From Atopobiaceae bacterium (lineage in GTDB: Bacteria > Actinomycetota > Coriobacteriia > Coriobacteriales > Atopobiaceae), in assembly GCA_022483015.1 (NCBI GenBank), contig JAKVOB010000001.1:1698902-1762901 (forward strand): 64,000 bases of DNA, written 5' to 3'. The position numbers and the translations under genes were made by a program. The notes below the pieces were generated by a model. It made no database searches. It worked only from the letters and a program-made list of their open reading frames with translations, and was not told where the DNA came from. Each line of letters starts with the position of its first letter. Positions within the stretch are counted from its first letter, which is position 1. Of the stretch, positions 38,242 to 45,933 are shown in pieces.

Positions 38242-40083
38242 CTAGTCGCAGTCCTCGAACTGCGAGTTGTAGAGCCCGGCATAGAACCCACCCGCCGCGA
38301 GCAGCTCCTCATGCGTGCCCGTCTCGACGACGTCGCCGTCGCGCAGCACCAGGATCTGGTCGGCGTCGCGGATGGTCGAGAGCCGGTGCGCGATCACGAA
38401 GCTCGTGCGTCCCTCCATGAGCCGGTCCATGGCGTGCTGGATGACCTCCTCGGTGCGGGTGTCCACGTTCGACGTGGCCTCGTCGAGGATGAGGATGGGC
38501 CGGTCCGCCAGGATGGCCCGGGCGATGGTCACGAGCTGGCGCTGGCCCTGGCTGAGGTTGGTGCCCTCCTCGTTGATCTGGAAGTCGTAGCCGCCCGCGA
38601 GCGTATGGATGAAGTGGTCGCAGTGGGCAGCCTTGGCAGCCGCCTCGACCTCCGCGTCCGTCGCCTCGAGCCTGCCATACCTGATGTTCTCACGGATGGT
38701 GCCACGGAAGAGCCAGGTGTCCTGCAGCACCATGGCGAAGTCGTCACGCAGGTCAGCACGATCCCAGTCGCGCACGTCATGGCCCTCGACCTCAAGGGTG
38801 CCGTCCGAGACGTCATAGAAGCGGAGCATGAGCTTCATGAGGGTGGTCTTGCCGGCGCCCGTGGGCCCCACGATGGCCACGGTGCGGCCCGGCTCCACAT
38901 CGCACGTGAAGTCGTGGATGATGGTCTTGTCGGGAAGGTAGCCGAAGCGCACGTGGTCGAAGCTCACGGCACCATGCCGCCCGTCCATGGCCACCTCGAC
39001 CGGGCTCTCCGGCTCTGACTCCTCGGGGGCGTCGAGGAACTGGAACACACGCTCGGCGGCCGCCGCCATCATCTGCAGCATGTTCGAGACGTTCGCGAGC
39101 TGCTGGATGGGCATCGTGAAGTTGCGAACGTACTGGATGAACGACTGGATGTCGCCGGGCTGGATCGAGCCCGCGATGGCGAGCTGCGCGCCTACGACCA
39201 CGACGCCCACGTAGCCCATGTTGCCTACGAGCGTCATCAGCGGCTGCATGAGGCCCGAGAGGAACTGGCTCTTCCATGCGGAGTCGAAGAGCCTCCCGTT
39301 GGCGTCATCGAACTCCTCGACCGCCTTGTCGCCACGGTCGAACACCTGGATCACGTCCTGGCCGGCGAAGTCCTCCTCGATGCGTCCGTTTACCTCGCCC
39401 AGCACGGCCTGCTGCTCGCGGAAGAAGCGCTGCGAGAAGTGCACGACGCAACCCACGATGACGATGGAGACGGGTAGCGTGAGCAGGGTCACCCCCGTGA
39501 GAGGCAACGAGATCGAGAGCATCATGACGCACACGCCTATGACCTGCGTCACCGAGGTGATGAGCTGCGTCACGCTCTGGTTGAGCGACATCCCCAGCGT
39601 ATCGACATCATTCGTGATGCGCGAGAGGACGTCGCCCTTGGAATGGTCCTCGAAGTAGCTCATGGGGACCACGCTGATCTTCTCGGCGATCTGCTTGCGC
39701 ATGCGATAGCACACACGCTGGGTCACCCCCACCATGAGCCAGCCCTGCACGAACTGGCAGGCCGCGCTCGTGAGGTAGAGGCCGAGCAGGAACACGAGAA
39801 TCTCGGCTATGCCGGCGAAGTCGACCTCGCCGGTGCCCTGGACGCGGGCGACGAGGCCCTCATAGAGCTTGGTCGTGGCCTGTCCCAGGACCTTGGGCCC
39901 CACGACGTTGAAGACCACGGACGCCACCGCGAAGGCTATCGCGAAGGCGAGCGCGACCTTGTGGCGGCCGATGTAGTGAAGGAGCTTGCCGATGGTTCCC
40001 TTGAAGTCCTTGGGACGCTCCGTGTACATGCGGATGCCGCCGCCCGAGACGGGCTTCCTGGCCTGCGTCTTGGTCGCCATCAT
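38242..40083 (-). CDS. Heterodimeric ABC exporter, subunit with canonical Walker B
   Basis: 613 residues, a type IV ABC half-transporter: six membrane helices (about 40-330) then a nucleotide-binding domain. Walker A is GPTGAGKTTLM and Walker B is ILILDEATSNVD with the catalytic Glu. The switch His is in VIAHRLSTI. The signature reads NLSQGQRQL rather than LSGGQ. With the partner gene, which has an intact SGGQ but degenerate Walker B, this predicts one competent and one degenerate ATP site, as in heterodimeric exporters. The ATG overlaps the partner's stop by 4 bases (ATGA). A MarR repressor begins the operon, so an exporter of a toxic small molecule is likely; the substrate is unknown. Confidence 0.92.
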   Translation of the reverse strand: MMATKTQARKPVSGGGIRMYTERPKDFKGTIGKLLHYIGRHKVALAFAIAFAVASVVFNVVGPKVLGQATTKLYEGLVARVQGTGEVDFAGIAEILVFLLGLYLTSAACQFVQGWLMVGVTQRVCYRMRKQIAEKISVVPMSYFEDHSKGDVLSRITNDVDTLGMSLNQSVTQLITSVTQVIGVCVMMLSISLPLTGVTLLTLPVSIVIVGCVVHFSQRFFREQQAVLGEVNGRIEEDFAGQDVIQVFDRGDKAVEEFDDANGRLFDSAWKSQFLSGLMQPLMTLVGNMGYVGVVVVGAQLAIAGSIQPGDIQSFIQYVRNFTMPIQQLANVSNMLQMMAAAAERVFQFLDAPEESEPESPVEVAMDGRHGAVSFDHVRFGYLPDKTIIHDFTCDVEPGRTVAIVGPTGAGKTTLMKLMLRFYDVSDGTLEVEGHDVRDWDRADLRDDFAMVLQDTWLFRGTIRENIRYGRLEATDAEVEAAAKAAHCDHFIHTLAGGYDFQINEEGTNLSQGQRQLVTIARAILADRPILILDEATSNVDTRTEEVIQHAMDRLMEGRTSFVIAHRLSTIRDADQILVLRDGDVVETGTHEELLAAGGFYAGLYNSQFEDCD

Positions 40084-42371
40084 GCCTCACCTCCTTCCAG
40101 ACCGAGCTCGCATGCAGAGAGCTGGCTCGTCGCGATCTCGAGGTAGGTGGGACAGGTGCGCAGGAGATCCCTGTGGGTGCCACGGCCGACGACCACGCCC
40201 TCGTCGAGGACGAGGATCTCGTCGGCATGCATGATCGACGAGATGCGTTGCGCCACGACCACGACGGCGACGTCCGACGCCTCGGTGGCGAGGGCCTCGC
40301 GCAGATGGGCGTCGGTGGCATAGTCGAGGGCAGAGAACGAGTCGTCGAAGACGAGCACCTCAGGATGGACCGCGAGCGCGCGGGCGATGCAGAGCCTCTG
40401 ACGCTGCCCACCCGAGACGTTGGCGCCGCGCTGTGAGATGTCCGCCTCGAGCCCACCGTCCATCTGCGAGACGAACTCGCTGGCCTGAGCCGTGTCGGCG
40501 GCAGCCCGCGCGTCCCTCTCGGTGATGTCGTCACGTCCGTAGCGGATGTTGGACCCCACCGTACCTGCGAAGAGCAGGCCCTGCTGGGGCACATAGCCGA
40601 TGCGGCCGCGGAGGTCGGCGAGCGTCATCTTGCGCACATCGATGCCGTCCATGGTGACCGAACCCGCCGTGACATCGTAGAGACGAGGGATGAGCTGCAC
40701 GAGCGTGGACTTTCCCGAGCCAGTCGATCCGATGATCGCCGTGGTCCTCCCGGGGGCCGTACGCAGCGAGACGTGCTCGATGACATCCGCATCGGCGTCA
40801 GGATAACGGAAGGAGACGTCATCGAAGACCACCTCGCCACGCGGCGCATCGGCACCTGGCGTAGAGGGCTGCACGGGGTCGGTGATCGAGAGCGGCTCGT
40901 CGAGCACCTCGCACACGCGGTCGGCCGCGACCGAGGCCCTCGGCAGCATGACGGCGACCATGGCCAGGATCATGAAGCTCATCACGATCTGCATCGTGTA
41001 CGAGATGAAGGCCATCATGTCGCCCACCTGCATGACGCCGTCGTTCACGCCATGCGCACCGAACCAGACGATGAGGACCGTGATGCCGTTCATCACGAGC
41101 ATCATGATCGGCATCGCGAGCGACATGGCGCGGTTGGTGAAGAGCTGCGTGTCCATGAGGTCGGTCGAGGCCGCGTCGAACTTGTCGAGCTCGGCCGACT
41201 GGCGGCCGAAGGAACGGATGGGCATGAGGCCGTCGAGCATCTCGCGGGCATTGAGGTTCACGCGGTCCACCAGACGCTGCATCATCTTGAACTTGGGCAT
41301 CGTGAAGCCGAAGAGCAGGCCCATGGCGGCACACACCACGATCAGGGCGACCCCGATGGTCCACTCGAGGCCCGTATGGGTGGCGAGCACGCGGACCAAG
41401 GCGACGATGCCGGTGATCGGTGCGAGGATGACCATGCGCATGATCATGACCACGACGGTCTGGATCTGCTGGGCGTCGTTGGTGCAACGCGTGATGAGCG
41501 AGGCCTGGGAGTACTTCCCGACCTCGGCCGGCGAGAAGCGCATCACCTTGGCAAAGGTGGCATGGCGCACCTCACGGCCGATGGCCGCGCCCGTGCGGGC
41601 CGCCACGAGGCCCACGAGCACCGCTGCCACGAGGCTCGCGAGGCAATAGCCGAACATGACGGCAGCCGTCGACGAGAGGTAGCTCGTCTGCAGGGCGTCG
41701 AGGTCGATGCCCTGGGCCGTGTACTCCTGCTGCACGTACTGGACCGCACGCTGGCCCACGATCGACCCGCTCATGGAGCCCATGGAGTCGGCGAGCGAGG
41801 ACGCGGCACTCGTGAGCTGGTCATTGGTGACAAGGCCGGCCTCAGCTGCCAGGCGGACATAGTCCATGTCCACCTTTCCGTCGTTGCTGTCGAGGATCTG
41901 CTGGAGCTGCGCGAGCGTGGCAGCCCCCTCCGGGGTCGCGGCAAGCGCGGCCACATTCGACTGGGCTTCCGACGAGGACGAGTCCCCGCCGAGCATCGAC
42001 TGGTCGACGCCTTGCTCGAGCGAGAGAACGATCGTCTCGGGGAGGCCCATGGCGTCAGCGAGCGCGCTGTCCTTCTCGGCTTCGGCGGGGCTGCCCACGT
42101 ATGCGCGGACGCCGTTGGCATCAGGCGCCCCGTAGGCGGCCTCGACGGTGCCGGCATCGTCCGCAGACATGAAGAGCTCGAGGTCGGAGAGGCTCTGGGC
42201 GCGGATGGTGTCAGGCACCGCCGAGGCGATGCCACCCTGTTGGATACCCACGTCGACGATGCCGCTCATGTAGCTGGGAAGCGCCAGGTCACAGTTCGCC
42301 TGGACTATCAGCAGGACCGTGGTCACGAGGACGGCCAGGACATGGCCCTTGAAGAAGCGGAGGAACCTCAT
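40080..42371 (-). CDS. Heterodimeric ABC exporter, subunit with large TM1-TM2 extracytoplasmic insert and degenerate ATP site
   Basis: 763 residues, about 180 longer than a standard half-transporter. The extra length is an insert between TM1 (about 9-28) and TM2 (about 235-260), rich in Ala, Ser, Asp and Gln, and predicted outside the cell. The nucleotide-binding domain has Walker A GSTGSGKSTLV and signature NVSGGQRQRL. Walker B reads VLVFDDSFSALD, with Asp in place of the catalytic Glu, and the switch region VVAQRISSI has Gln in place of His. Start ATG 42371 overlaps the marR stop by 4 bases. An upstream in-frame extension lies inside marR and is not coding. The insert may capture substrate or contact the wall, which is an inference. 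Confidence 0.9.
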   Translation of the reverse strand: MRFLRFFKGHVLAVLVTTVLLIVQANCDLALPSYMSGIVDVGIQQGGIASAVPDTIRAQSLSDLELFMSADDAGTVEAAYGAPDANGVRAYVGSPAEAEKDSALADAMGLPETIVLSLEQGVDQSMLGGDSSSSEAQSNVAALAATPEGAATLAQLQQILDSNDGKVDMDYVRLAAEAGLVTNDQLTSAASSLADSMGSMSGSIVGQRAVQYVQQEYTAQGIDLDALQTSYLSSTAAVMFGYCLASLVAAVLVGLVAARTGAAIGREVRHATFAKVMRFSPAEVGKYSQASLITRCTNDAQQIQTVVVMIMRMVILAPITGIVALVRVLATHTGLEWTIGVALIVVCAAMGLLFGFTMPKFKMMQRLVDRVNLNAREMLDGLMPIRSFGRQSAELDKFDAASTDLMDTQLFTNRAMSLAMPIMMLVMNGITVLIVWFGAHGVNDGVMQVGDMMAFISYTMQIVMSFMILAMVAVMLPRASVAADRVCEVLDEPLSITDPVQPSTPGADAPRGEVVFDDVSFRYPDADADVIEHVSLRTAPGRTTAIIGSTGSGKSTLVQLIPRLYDVTAGSVTMDGIDVRKMTLADLRGRIGYVPQQGLLFAGTVGSNIRYGRDDITERDARAAADTAQASEFVSQMDGGLEADISQRGANVSGGQRQRLCIARALAVHPEVLVFDDSFSALDYATDAHLREALATEASDVAVVVVAQRISSIMHADEILVLDEGVVVGRGTHRDLLRTCPTYLEIATSQLSACELGLEGGEA

Positions 42372-42958
42372 GCGATCACGTCCTCTCCAGGCGTGCCGCA
42401 AAGGTCCGAGGGACGCCCCTGTTCGAGATGAGCATGCATGATCTGCGCCGAACGGGTCAGGAGGCGCACGAGGTCTGCGGAGTCCTTCTCGCCAAGCTCG
42501 GCCAGGAAGCCCGACATGCACGTGAGCATCCTTGCGTTCACCTCTTCGACGGCGGCACGTCCGGCCGCGGTGATGGCCACCTCGACCTGCCTGCGATCCT
42601 GGGAGGAATGCTCTCGCGTCACGAGCCCACGGCCCTCGAGGGTGGTCACCACACTCGTCACCCGCGCGCCGGTCACCTGCATGAGCCGTGCGATGTCCGT
42701 GGGCGTGAGGGGGTCAGGCGCCTCGGCAAGGAACCTGAGCGCCGCCATCGCACCGCGGCCTCCGTTCTGGAGGTCGGAGATGGTCATCCCCTTGAGAGGG
42801 GCCATGGCGCGGAGCAGGTCGACCGCCCGAACCGCATAGGGTCGGAGCGCCTCGTCCATGTCCGCCGCATAACCGTCGACCACCTCCGCTGACGAACGTC
42901 CCTCGAGGTGGAACGGGTCATATGCGCCCTCTGACGCAGCATCTCGGTCCTCGCTCAT
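42368..42958 (-). CDS. MarR-family transcriptional regulator
   Basis: 196 residues. The winged helix (about 70-160) has DIARLMQVTGARVTSVVTTL (recognition helix) and the wing GLVTREHSSQDRRQVEVAIT with the DxR motif typical of MarR. Start ATG 42958 follows ATGGAGCTTGG (GGAG, 5-base spacing). An in-frame extension to 43042 runs through the operator-like dyad and is rejected. It is first in an operon with the two ABC half-transporters. Local repression relieved by a ligand of the exporter is the standard arrangement. Confidence 0.9.
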   Translation of the reverse strand: MSEDRDAASEGAYDPFHLEGRSSAEVVDGYAADMDEALRPYAVRAVDLLRAMAPLKGMTISDLQNGGRGAMAALRFLAEAPDPLTPTDIARLMQVTGARVTSVVTTLEGRGLVTREHSSQDRRQVEVAITAAGRAAVEEVNARMLTCMSGFLAELGEKDSADLVRLLTRSAQIMHAHLEQGRPSDLCGTPGEDVIA

Positions 42959-42970
42959 CCAAGCTCCATT

Positions 42971-43000
42971 CTTAACCCGGTTTAGTTTTAACGGGGTAAG
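42971..43000. promoter_or_regulatory. Dyad operator upstream of marR
   Basis: Imperfect inverted repeat: CTTAACCCGGTT and TAACGGGGTAAG match as complements at 9 of 12 positions, with 6 bases between. It lies 13-42 bases upstream of the marR start. It is the likely site of autorepression. Confidence 0.55.
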
Positions 43001-43027
43001 ACTAGAACGATGAGACCACCGATGCAA
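42999..43027 (-). promoter_or_regulatory. Weak candidate promoter for marR-ABC operon
   Basis: On the minus strand TTGCAT (43027-43022) and TAGTCT (43004-42999) are 17 bases apart and the -10 abuts the dyad at 42971-43000. Each hexamer matches consensus at only three positions; position is the main support. Confidence 0.3.
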
Positions 43028-43081
43028 CCCCACTTGGGGCATACTGGTTCACGGATCACACAACATCCTGCGGTCCAGGGG

Positions 43082-43109
43082 TTGCGTCTTCCGGAACCTG
43101 TGTTACAGT
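43082..43109 (+). promoter_or_regulatory. Candidate promoter for rpmB
   Basis: TTGCGT (43082-43087) and TACAGT (43104-43109), 16 bases apart, about 70 bases upstream of the rpmB ATG. Confidence 0.5.
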
Positions 43110-43177
43110 AAACCAGCTATGTGACTATGCGTCGCGCGCGTACGAGCGCTCCCGCGCAGCTTATGGAGGTATGTGTC

Positions 43178-43366
43178 ATGTCGAAGGTTTGTGAGATCTG
43201 CGGAAAGCATGCCGTCGCCGGCCGTTCGGTCAGCCACTCGCACCGCACCGTCACCCGTAAGTTCCAGCCCAACATCCAGCGCATCAGCGTGGTCAAGGAT
43301 GGTCATCGCCAGAAGATGAACGTCTGCACCACCTGCCTCAAGTCTGGCAAGGTCGCCCGCTCCTAA
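43178..43366 (+). CDS. rpmB: 50S ribosomal protein L28
   Basis: 62 residues: MSKVCEICGKHAVAGRSVSH with a CxxC, RTVTRKFQPNIQRISV and a second CTTCLKSGKV pair, so this is the zinc-ribbon type of L28. The ATG at 43178 follows TATGGAGGTATGTGTC (GGAGG, about 8 bases). In many Gram-positives rpmB sits next to the asp23-fakA pair; here it is about 8 kb away, separated by the adhesin and exporter genes. It is monocistronic, with its own promoter and terminator. Confidence 0.96.
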   Translation: MSKVCEICGKHAVAGRSVSHSHRTVTRKFQPNIQRISVVKDGHRQKMNVCTTCLKSGKVARS

Positions 43367-43385
43367 GGCGAGACTCATACGGGTC

Positions 43386-43416
43386 AAGGGGCCGTCCTCC
43401 GGGGCGGTCCCTTTTT
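43386..43416 (+). terminator. Intrinsic terminator after rpmB
   Basis: AAGGGGCCG pairs with CGGTCCCTT around a 12-base loop region and ends in five Ts. It starts 20 bases after the stop. Confidence 0.85.
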
Positions 43417-43453
43417 GTATGTCGAGCGTTCAGTACCGAGATCCCAAGGTACC

Positions 43454-44125
43454 TTACGAGACCAGGAACGCGGCCAAGATGCCCTCATGGCAGGTGACCT
43501 GTGCCGCTTCGGAGCGGACCACGTTCGAGATGCCGAGGTCGTCCATCGCACGCATGCGCCGGTGGTCGAGCTCCCACTCGAACCCGCGCTCGCTCACGCA
43601 CGCCTCCCCGAACAGAGGCACCACCGAGAAGGTCATGCCGCAAGCGTCCGCCCCGGGCGCCCATGCGGGAGTGCCCTCGGGCGAGAGCACATGGCACTCG
43701 AGGCCATCGTCCACGAGGACCGGGGAATCGGCCGCGAACCGGGCGAGCACGCCGAAGACGCCGAGCGCATGGTCGGACCTGCCGCCCGACGCACAGCAGA
43801 CGGTGGTCGCGACATAGCTGCCTCGCTGGTAGGCGAGCTCCTCTGCCAGACGCATCCCGAGCGCGAGGTCAGTGTCATCCTTGTGGGACGGATACAGCCG
43901 TTCGCATGGCACGCGCGAGCGCACCCAGGCAAGCCCCTCCTCGCTGATGGAGTCGGCATCCCCGCAGAACGCGGTCGGTACGACCCCAGCCCGCCTCAGG
44001 GCGTCAGCGCCCCGGTCCACCGCCACGACGACGTCGCACGAAGCAGCCGTCGAGGCCACCAGCTCGGCGCTCGAAGGTTCGGGCGAGCCTGCCACCACGA
44101 GGGTTCGTACCAGCTCGTCGATCAT
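43454..44125 (-). CDS. thiN: Thiamine pyrophosphokinase
   Basis: Transfers pyrophosphate from ATP to thiamine, giving TPP directly. About 223 residues. The N-terminal nucleotide-binding half has VAVDRGADALRRAG, FCGDADSI and KDDTDLALGMRLAEE; the C-terminal beta-sandwich binds thiamine. Family motifs SGGRSDHALG are intact. The start is ATG at 44125, overlapping the HAD gene's stop by one base; a GTG at 44128 would add one residue. No TPP riboswitch is visible, which fits a salvage enzyme. It is coupled to the HAD phosphatase upstream. Confidence 0.93.
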   Translation of the reverse strand: MIDELVRTLVVAGSPEPSSAELVASTAASCDVVVAVDRGADALRRAGVVPTAFCGDADSISEEGLAWVRSRVPCERLYPSHKDDTDLALGMRLAEELAYQRGSYVATTVCCASGGRSDHALGVFGVLARFAADSPVLVDDGLECHVLSPEGTPAWAPGADACGMTFSVVPLFGEACVSERGFEWELDHRRMRAMDDLGISNVVRSEAAQVTCHEGILAAFLVS

Positions 44126-44799
44126 CACGCATCATCCCCTACCCCACGGATGGCCGCTAGCGAGACGTCGGAGTACCCCTCCGAGAAGAGCGTCGAGGCC
44201 GCGCGCAGCGAGCCGGCGTCACGACCGTCATGGTCATTATGGATGCAGACCGTGTTGAAGCCCGCCGATCGTGCGACCTCGACCCCGAAGGGGGCATCCT
44301 CGAAGACCCAGGTGCTTCCCTTGGGAGTCCCGAGCTCTGACAATGCCGCGAGATAGACGTCGGGACGCTCCTTGCTGGCGCCCACGTCAGAGGTGCAGAA
44401 GACCCGCCGGAAGAATCCGTCGAGGCCGTTCGCCCGCAGCGCGACCCAGACGAGTGACTCGGTGGTCGAGGTCGCGACGTCCATGGGGATGCCCGCCTCG
44501 GCAAGCGTGGACAGGAAGGCCTGGCACCCATCGAAGGCACGCACGTCATGTGCGTAGTGCTCGCGCACCTGTTCATAGAGCTCGGCGAACAGGGTCTCGC
44601 CGCTCCTACCTATTCCCAGTCGCTCGTACAGCACGTCGCACTCGTCCTCGAGGTTGAGCGGCTCGAGCTCGGCCACGAGCTCGTCGGACATGGTCCCCCC
44701 ATGTCTGGCGACCAGCTCAGGGAAGGCGTCGAACCACATCGGCATGGAGTCGACGAGGGTCCCGTCGCAGTCGAAGATCGCGCCGGTGATGTCTGCCAT
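44125..44799 (-). CDS. HAD-family hydrolase, beta-phosphoglucomutase-like
   Basis: 224 residues. HAD motif I is FDCDGTLVDSMP with the nucleophilic Asp. The helical cap runs about 15-85. Motif II is ATSTTES, motif III the Lys in GASKERPDVY, and motif IV VFEDAPFGVEVARSAG. This is subclass IA, which includes sugar-phosphate phosphatases and mutases; the substrate cannot be assigned. ATG 44799 has GGGAGG 7 bases upstream. An in-frame extension to 44955 crosses the divergent fmdB promoter region and is rejected. Coupling to thiN might indicate dephosphorylation of thiamine monophosphate, a speculative link. Confidence 0.88.
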   Translation of the reverse strand: MADITGAIFDCDGTLVDSMPMWFDAFPELVARHGGTMSDELVAELEPLNLEDECDVLYERLGIGRSGETLFAELYEQVREHYAHDVRAFDGCQAFLSTLAEAGIPMDVATSTTESLVWVALRANGLDGFFRRVFCTSDVGASKERPDVYLAALSELGTPKGSTWVFEDAPFGVEVARSAGFNTVCIHNDHDGRDAGSLRAASTLFSEGYSDVSLAAIRGVGDDA

Positions 44800-44977
44800 G
44801 AACGTCCTCCCATGAGTGGTCCCGGCAGGCACGAGAGCGCCCACCATTCTTTCACCATGGTATATGAATCGACGGGAGGCCCCCGCCCGCACATCCGGTC
44901 CGGTTTTTGGGTACAGTATGACCATGGCCGTGAGGCCATTCTTCTTGTTACGCACCGCATGCTGGAGGTTTTTCTCA

Positions 44978-45220
44978 ATGGCTCGTTATGACTATCGCTG
45001 CCCCGACTGCAATGCCACCTTCGAGGTGGAGCACCCCATGTCGGCCCATCCCACGGTCACGTGCCCGAGCTGCGGAGCGAAGGCCGAGCGGGTCTTTGCT
45101 CCCTCGGGCATCTCGCTCACCGGATCCGGCTTCTACAACACCGACCAGAGGGGCAAGGGCTCGTCAGCCCACTCATGTGCCAGCTGCGGCTCCTCGTCGT
45201 GTGCGACCTGCGGGAAGTAG
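44978..45220 (+). CDS. FmdB-family zinc-ribbon protein
   Basis: 80 residues. The N-terminus MARYDYRCPDCNATFEVEH and the second knuckle CPSCGAKAERVF form the FmdB-type regulatory zinc ribbon. The tail SCASCGSSSCATCGK has two further Cys pairs and may bind a second metal. GGAGG lies 9 bases before the ATG at 44978. The longer in-frame extension to 44816 overlaps the divergent HAD start and is not coding. The family is widespread but functionally unclear; roles in gene regulation or metal handling are suggested. Confidence 0.88.
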   Translation: MARYDYRCPDCNATFEVEHPMSAHPTVTCPSCGAKAERVFAPSGISLTGSGFYNTDQRGKGSSAHSCASCGSSSCATCGK

Positions 45221-45375
45221 CAGCCGCCCCGCCACTTGTCTTTTATACCAATACCAGTGCCTCGTCACCGAAGCCCTCGTACGAACGGCCGGAAAGCGGG
45301 CATATACCTCATCAAGGTCGTCTGTTGACGGCACCAAGAGGTGATGTCCGAACCCGTGTTGACGAGGAGGCGGTC

Positions 45376-45918
45376 GTGAGCGTTTTCGATACCGAGTCAC
45401 ATAACCATTTCCGGTGGGACAAGCTGGGAAACATAGAGGAGGGACGGGGCACCCTCGGCACCGAGATGCCCGTCGTGGCATATCGCATGCTCGAGTATGC
45501 GATGAACGACATCCTCCACCAGCATTATGGCGACGAGGGAGCCAACGAGCTTTGGATCGAGGCTGGGGCCCTTGCAGGGTCAGAGTTCGCCAAGAACGAG
45601 CTCGATCTCACGCTCGACCTCGCCCCGTTCGTGGCTCAGCTGCAGGCCAAGCTCAAGGACCTCAAGATCGGCTTGCTCCGCATCGAGGAGTTCGATGAGT
45701 CCGACGGCGCGTTCGTGCTGACCGTCGGAGAGGATCTTGACTGCTCGGGGTTGCCTCCCACCAACGAGGTCGTCTGCACGTGGGACGAAGGGTTCCTGGC
45801 GGGCATACTCAAGGCCTACACCGGCAAGGACTACGTATTCAAGGAGGTCGACTGCTGGGCGAACGGCGACCGGGTCTGTCGATTCAAGGGCGGCATAACG
45901 GCCGTACCTTCCGAGTGA
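45376..45918 (+). CDS. V4R-domain (4-vinyl reductase-like) ligand-binding protein
   Basis: 180 residues, cytoplasmic. The C-terminal half fits the V4R fold, a small-molecule sensing domain: TNEVVCTWDEGFLAGIL, YVFKEVDCWANGDRVCRFKG. Four cysteines (123, 134, 160, 168) are placed as in metal- or ligand-binding V4R proteins. The N-terminal part (HFRWDKLGNIEEGRGTLG; MLEYAMNDIL) resembles a dimerising H-NOX-like half. The start is GTG at 45376, 5 bases after GAGGAGG. A diguanylate cyclase gene follows after 15 bases, so this is probably the input partner of a two-gene signalling unit. The ligand is unknown. Confidence 0.8.
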   Translation: MSVFDTESHNHFRWDKLGNIEEGRGTLGTEMPVVAYRMLEYAMNDILHQHYGDEGANELWIEAGALAGSEFAKNELDLTLDLAPFVAQLQAKLKDLKIGLLRIEEFDESDGAFVLTVGEDLDCSGLPPTNEVVCTWDEGFLAGILKAYTGKDYVFKEVDCWANGDRVCRFKGGITAVPSE

Positions 45919-45933
45919 ACACCAAGAGGCAAC

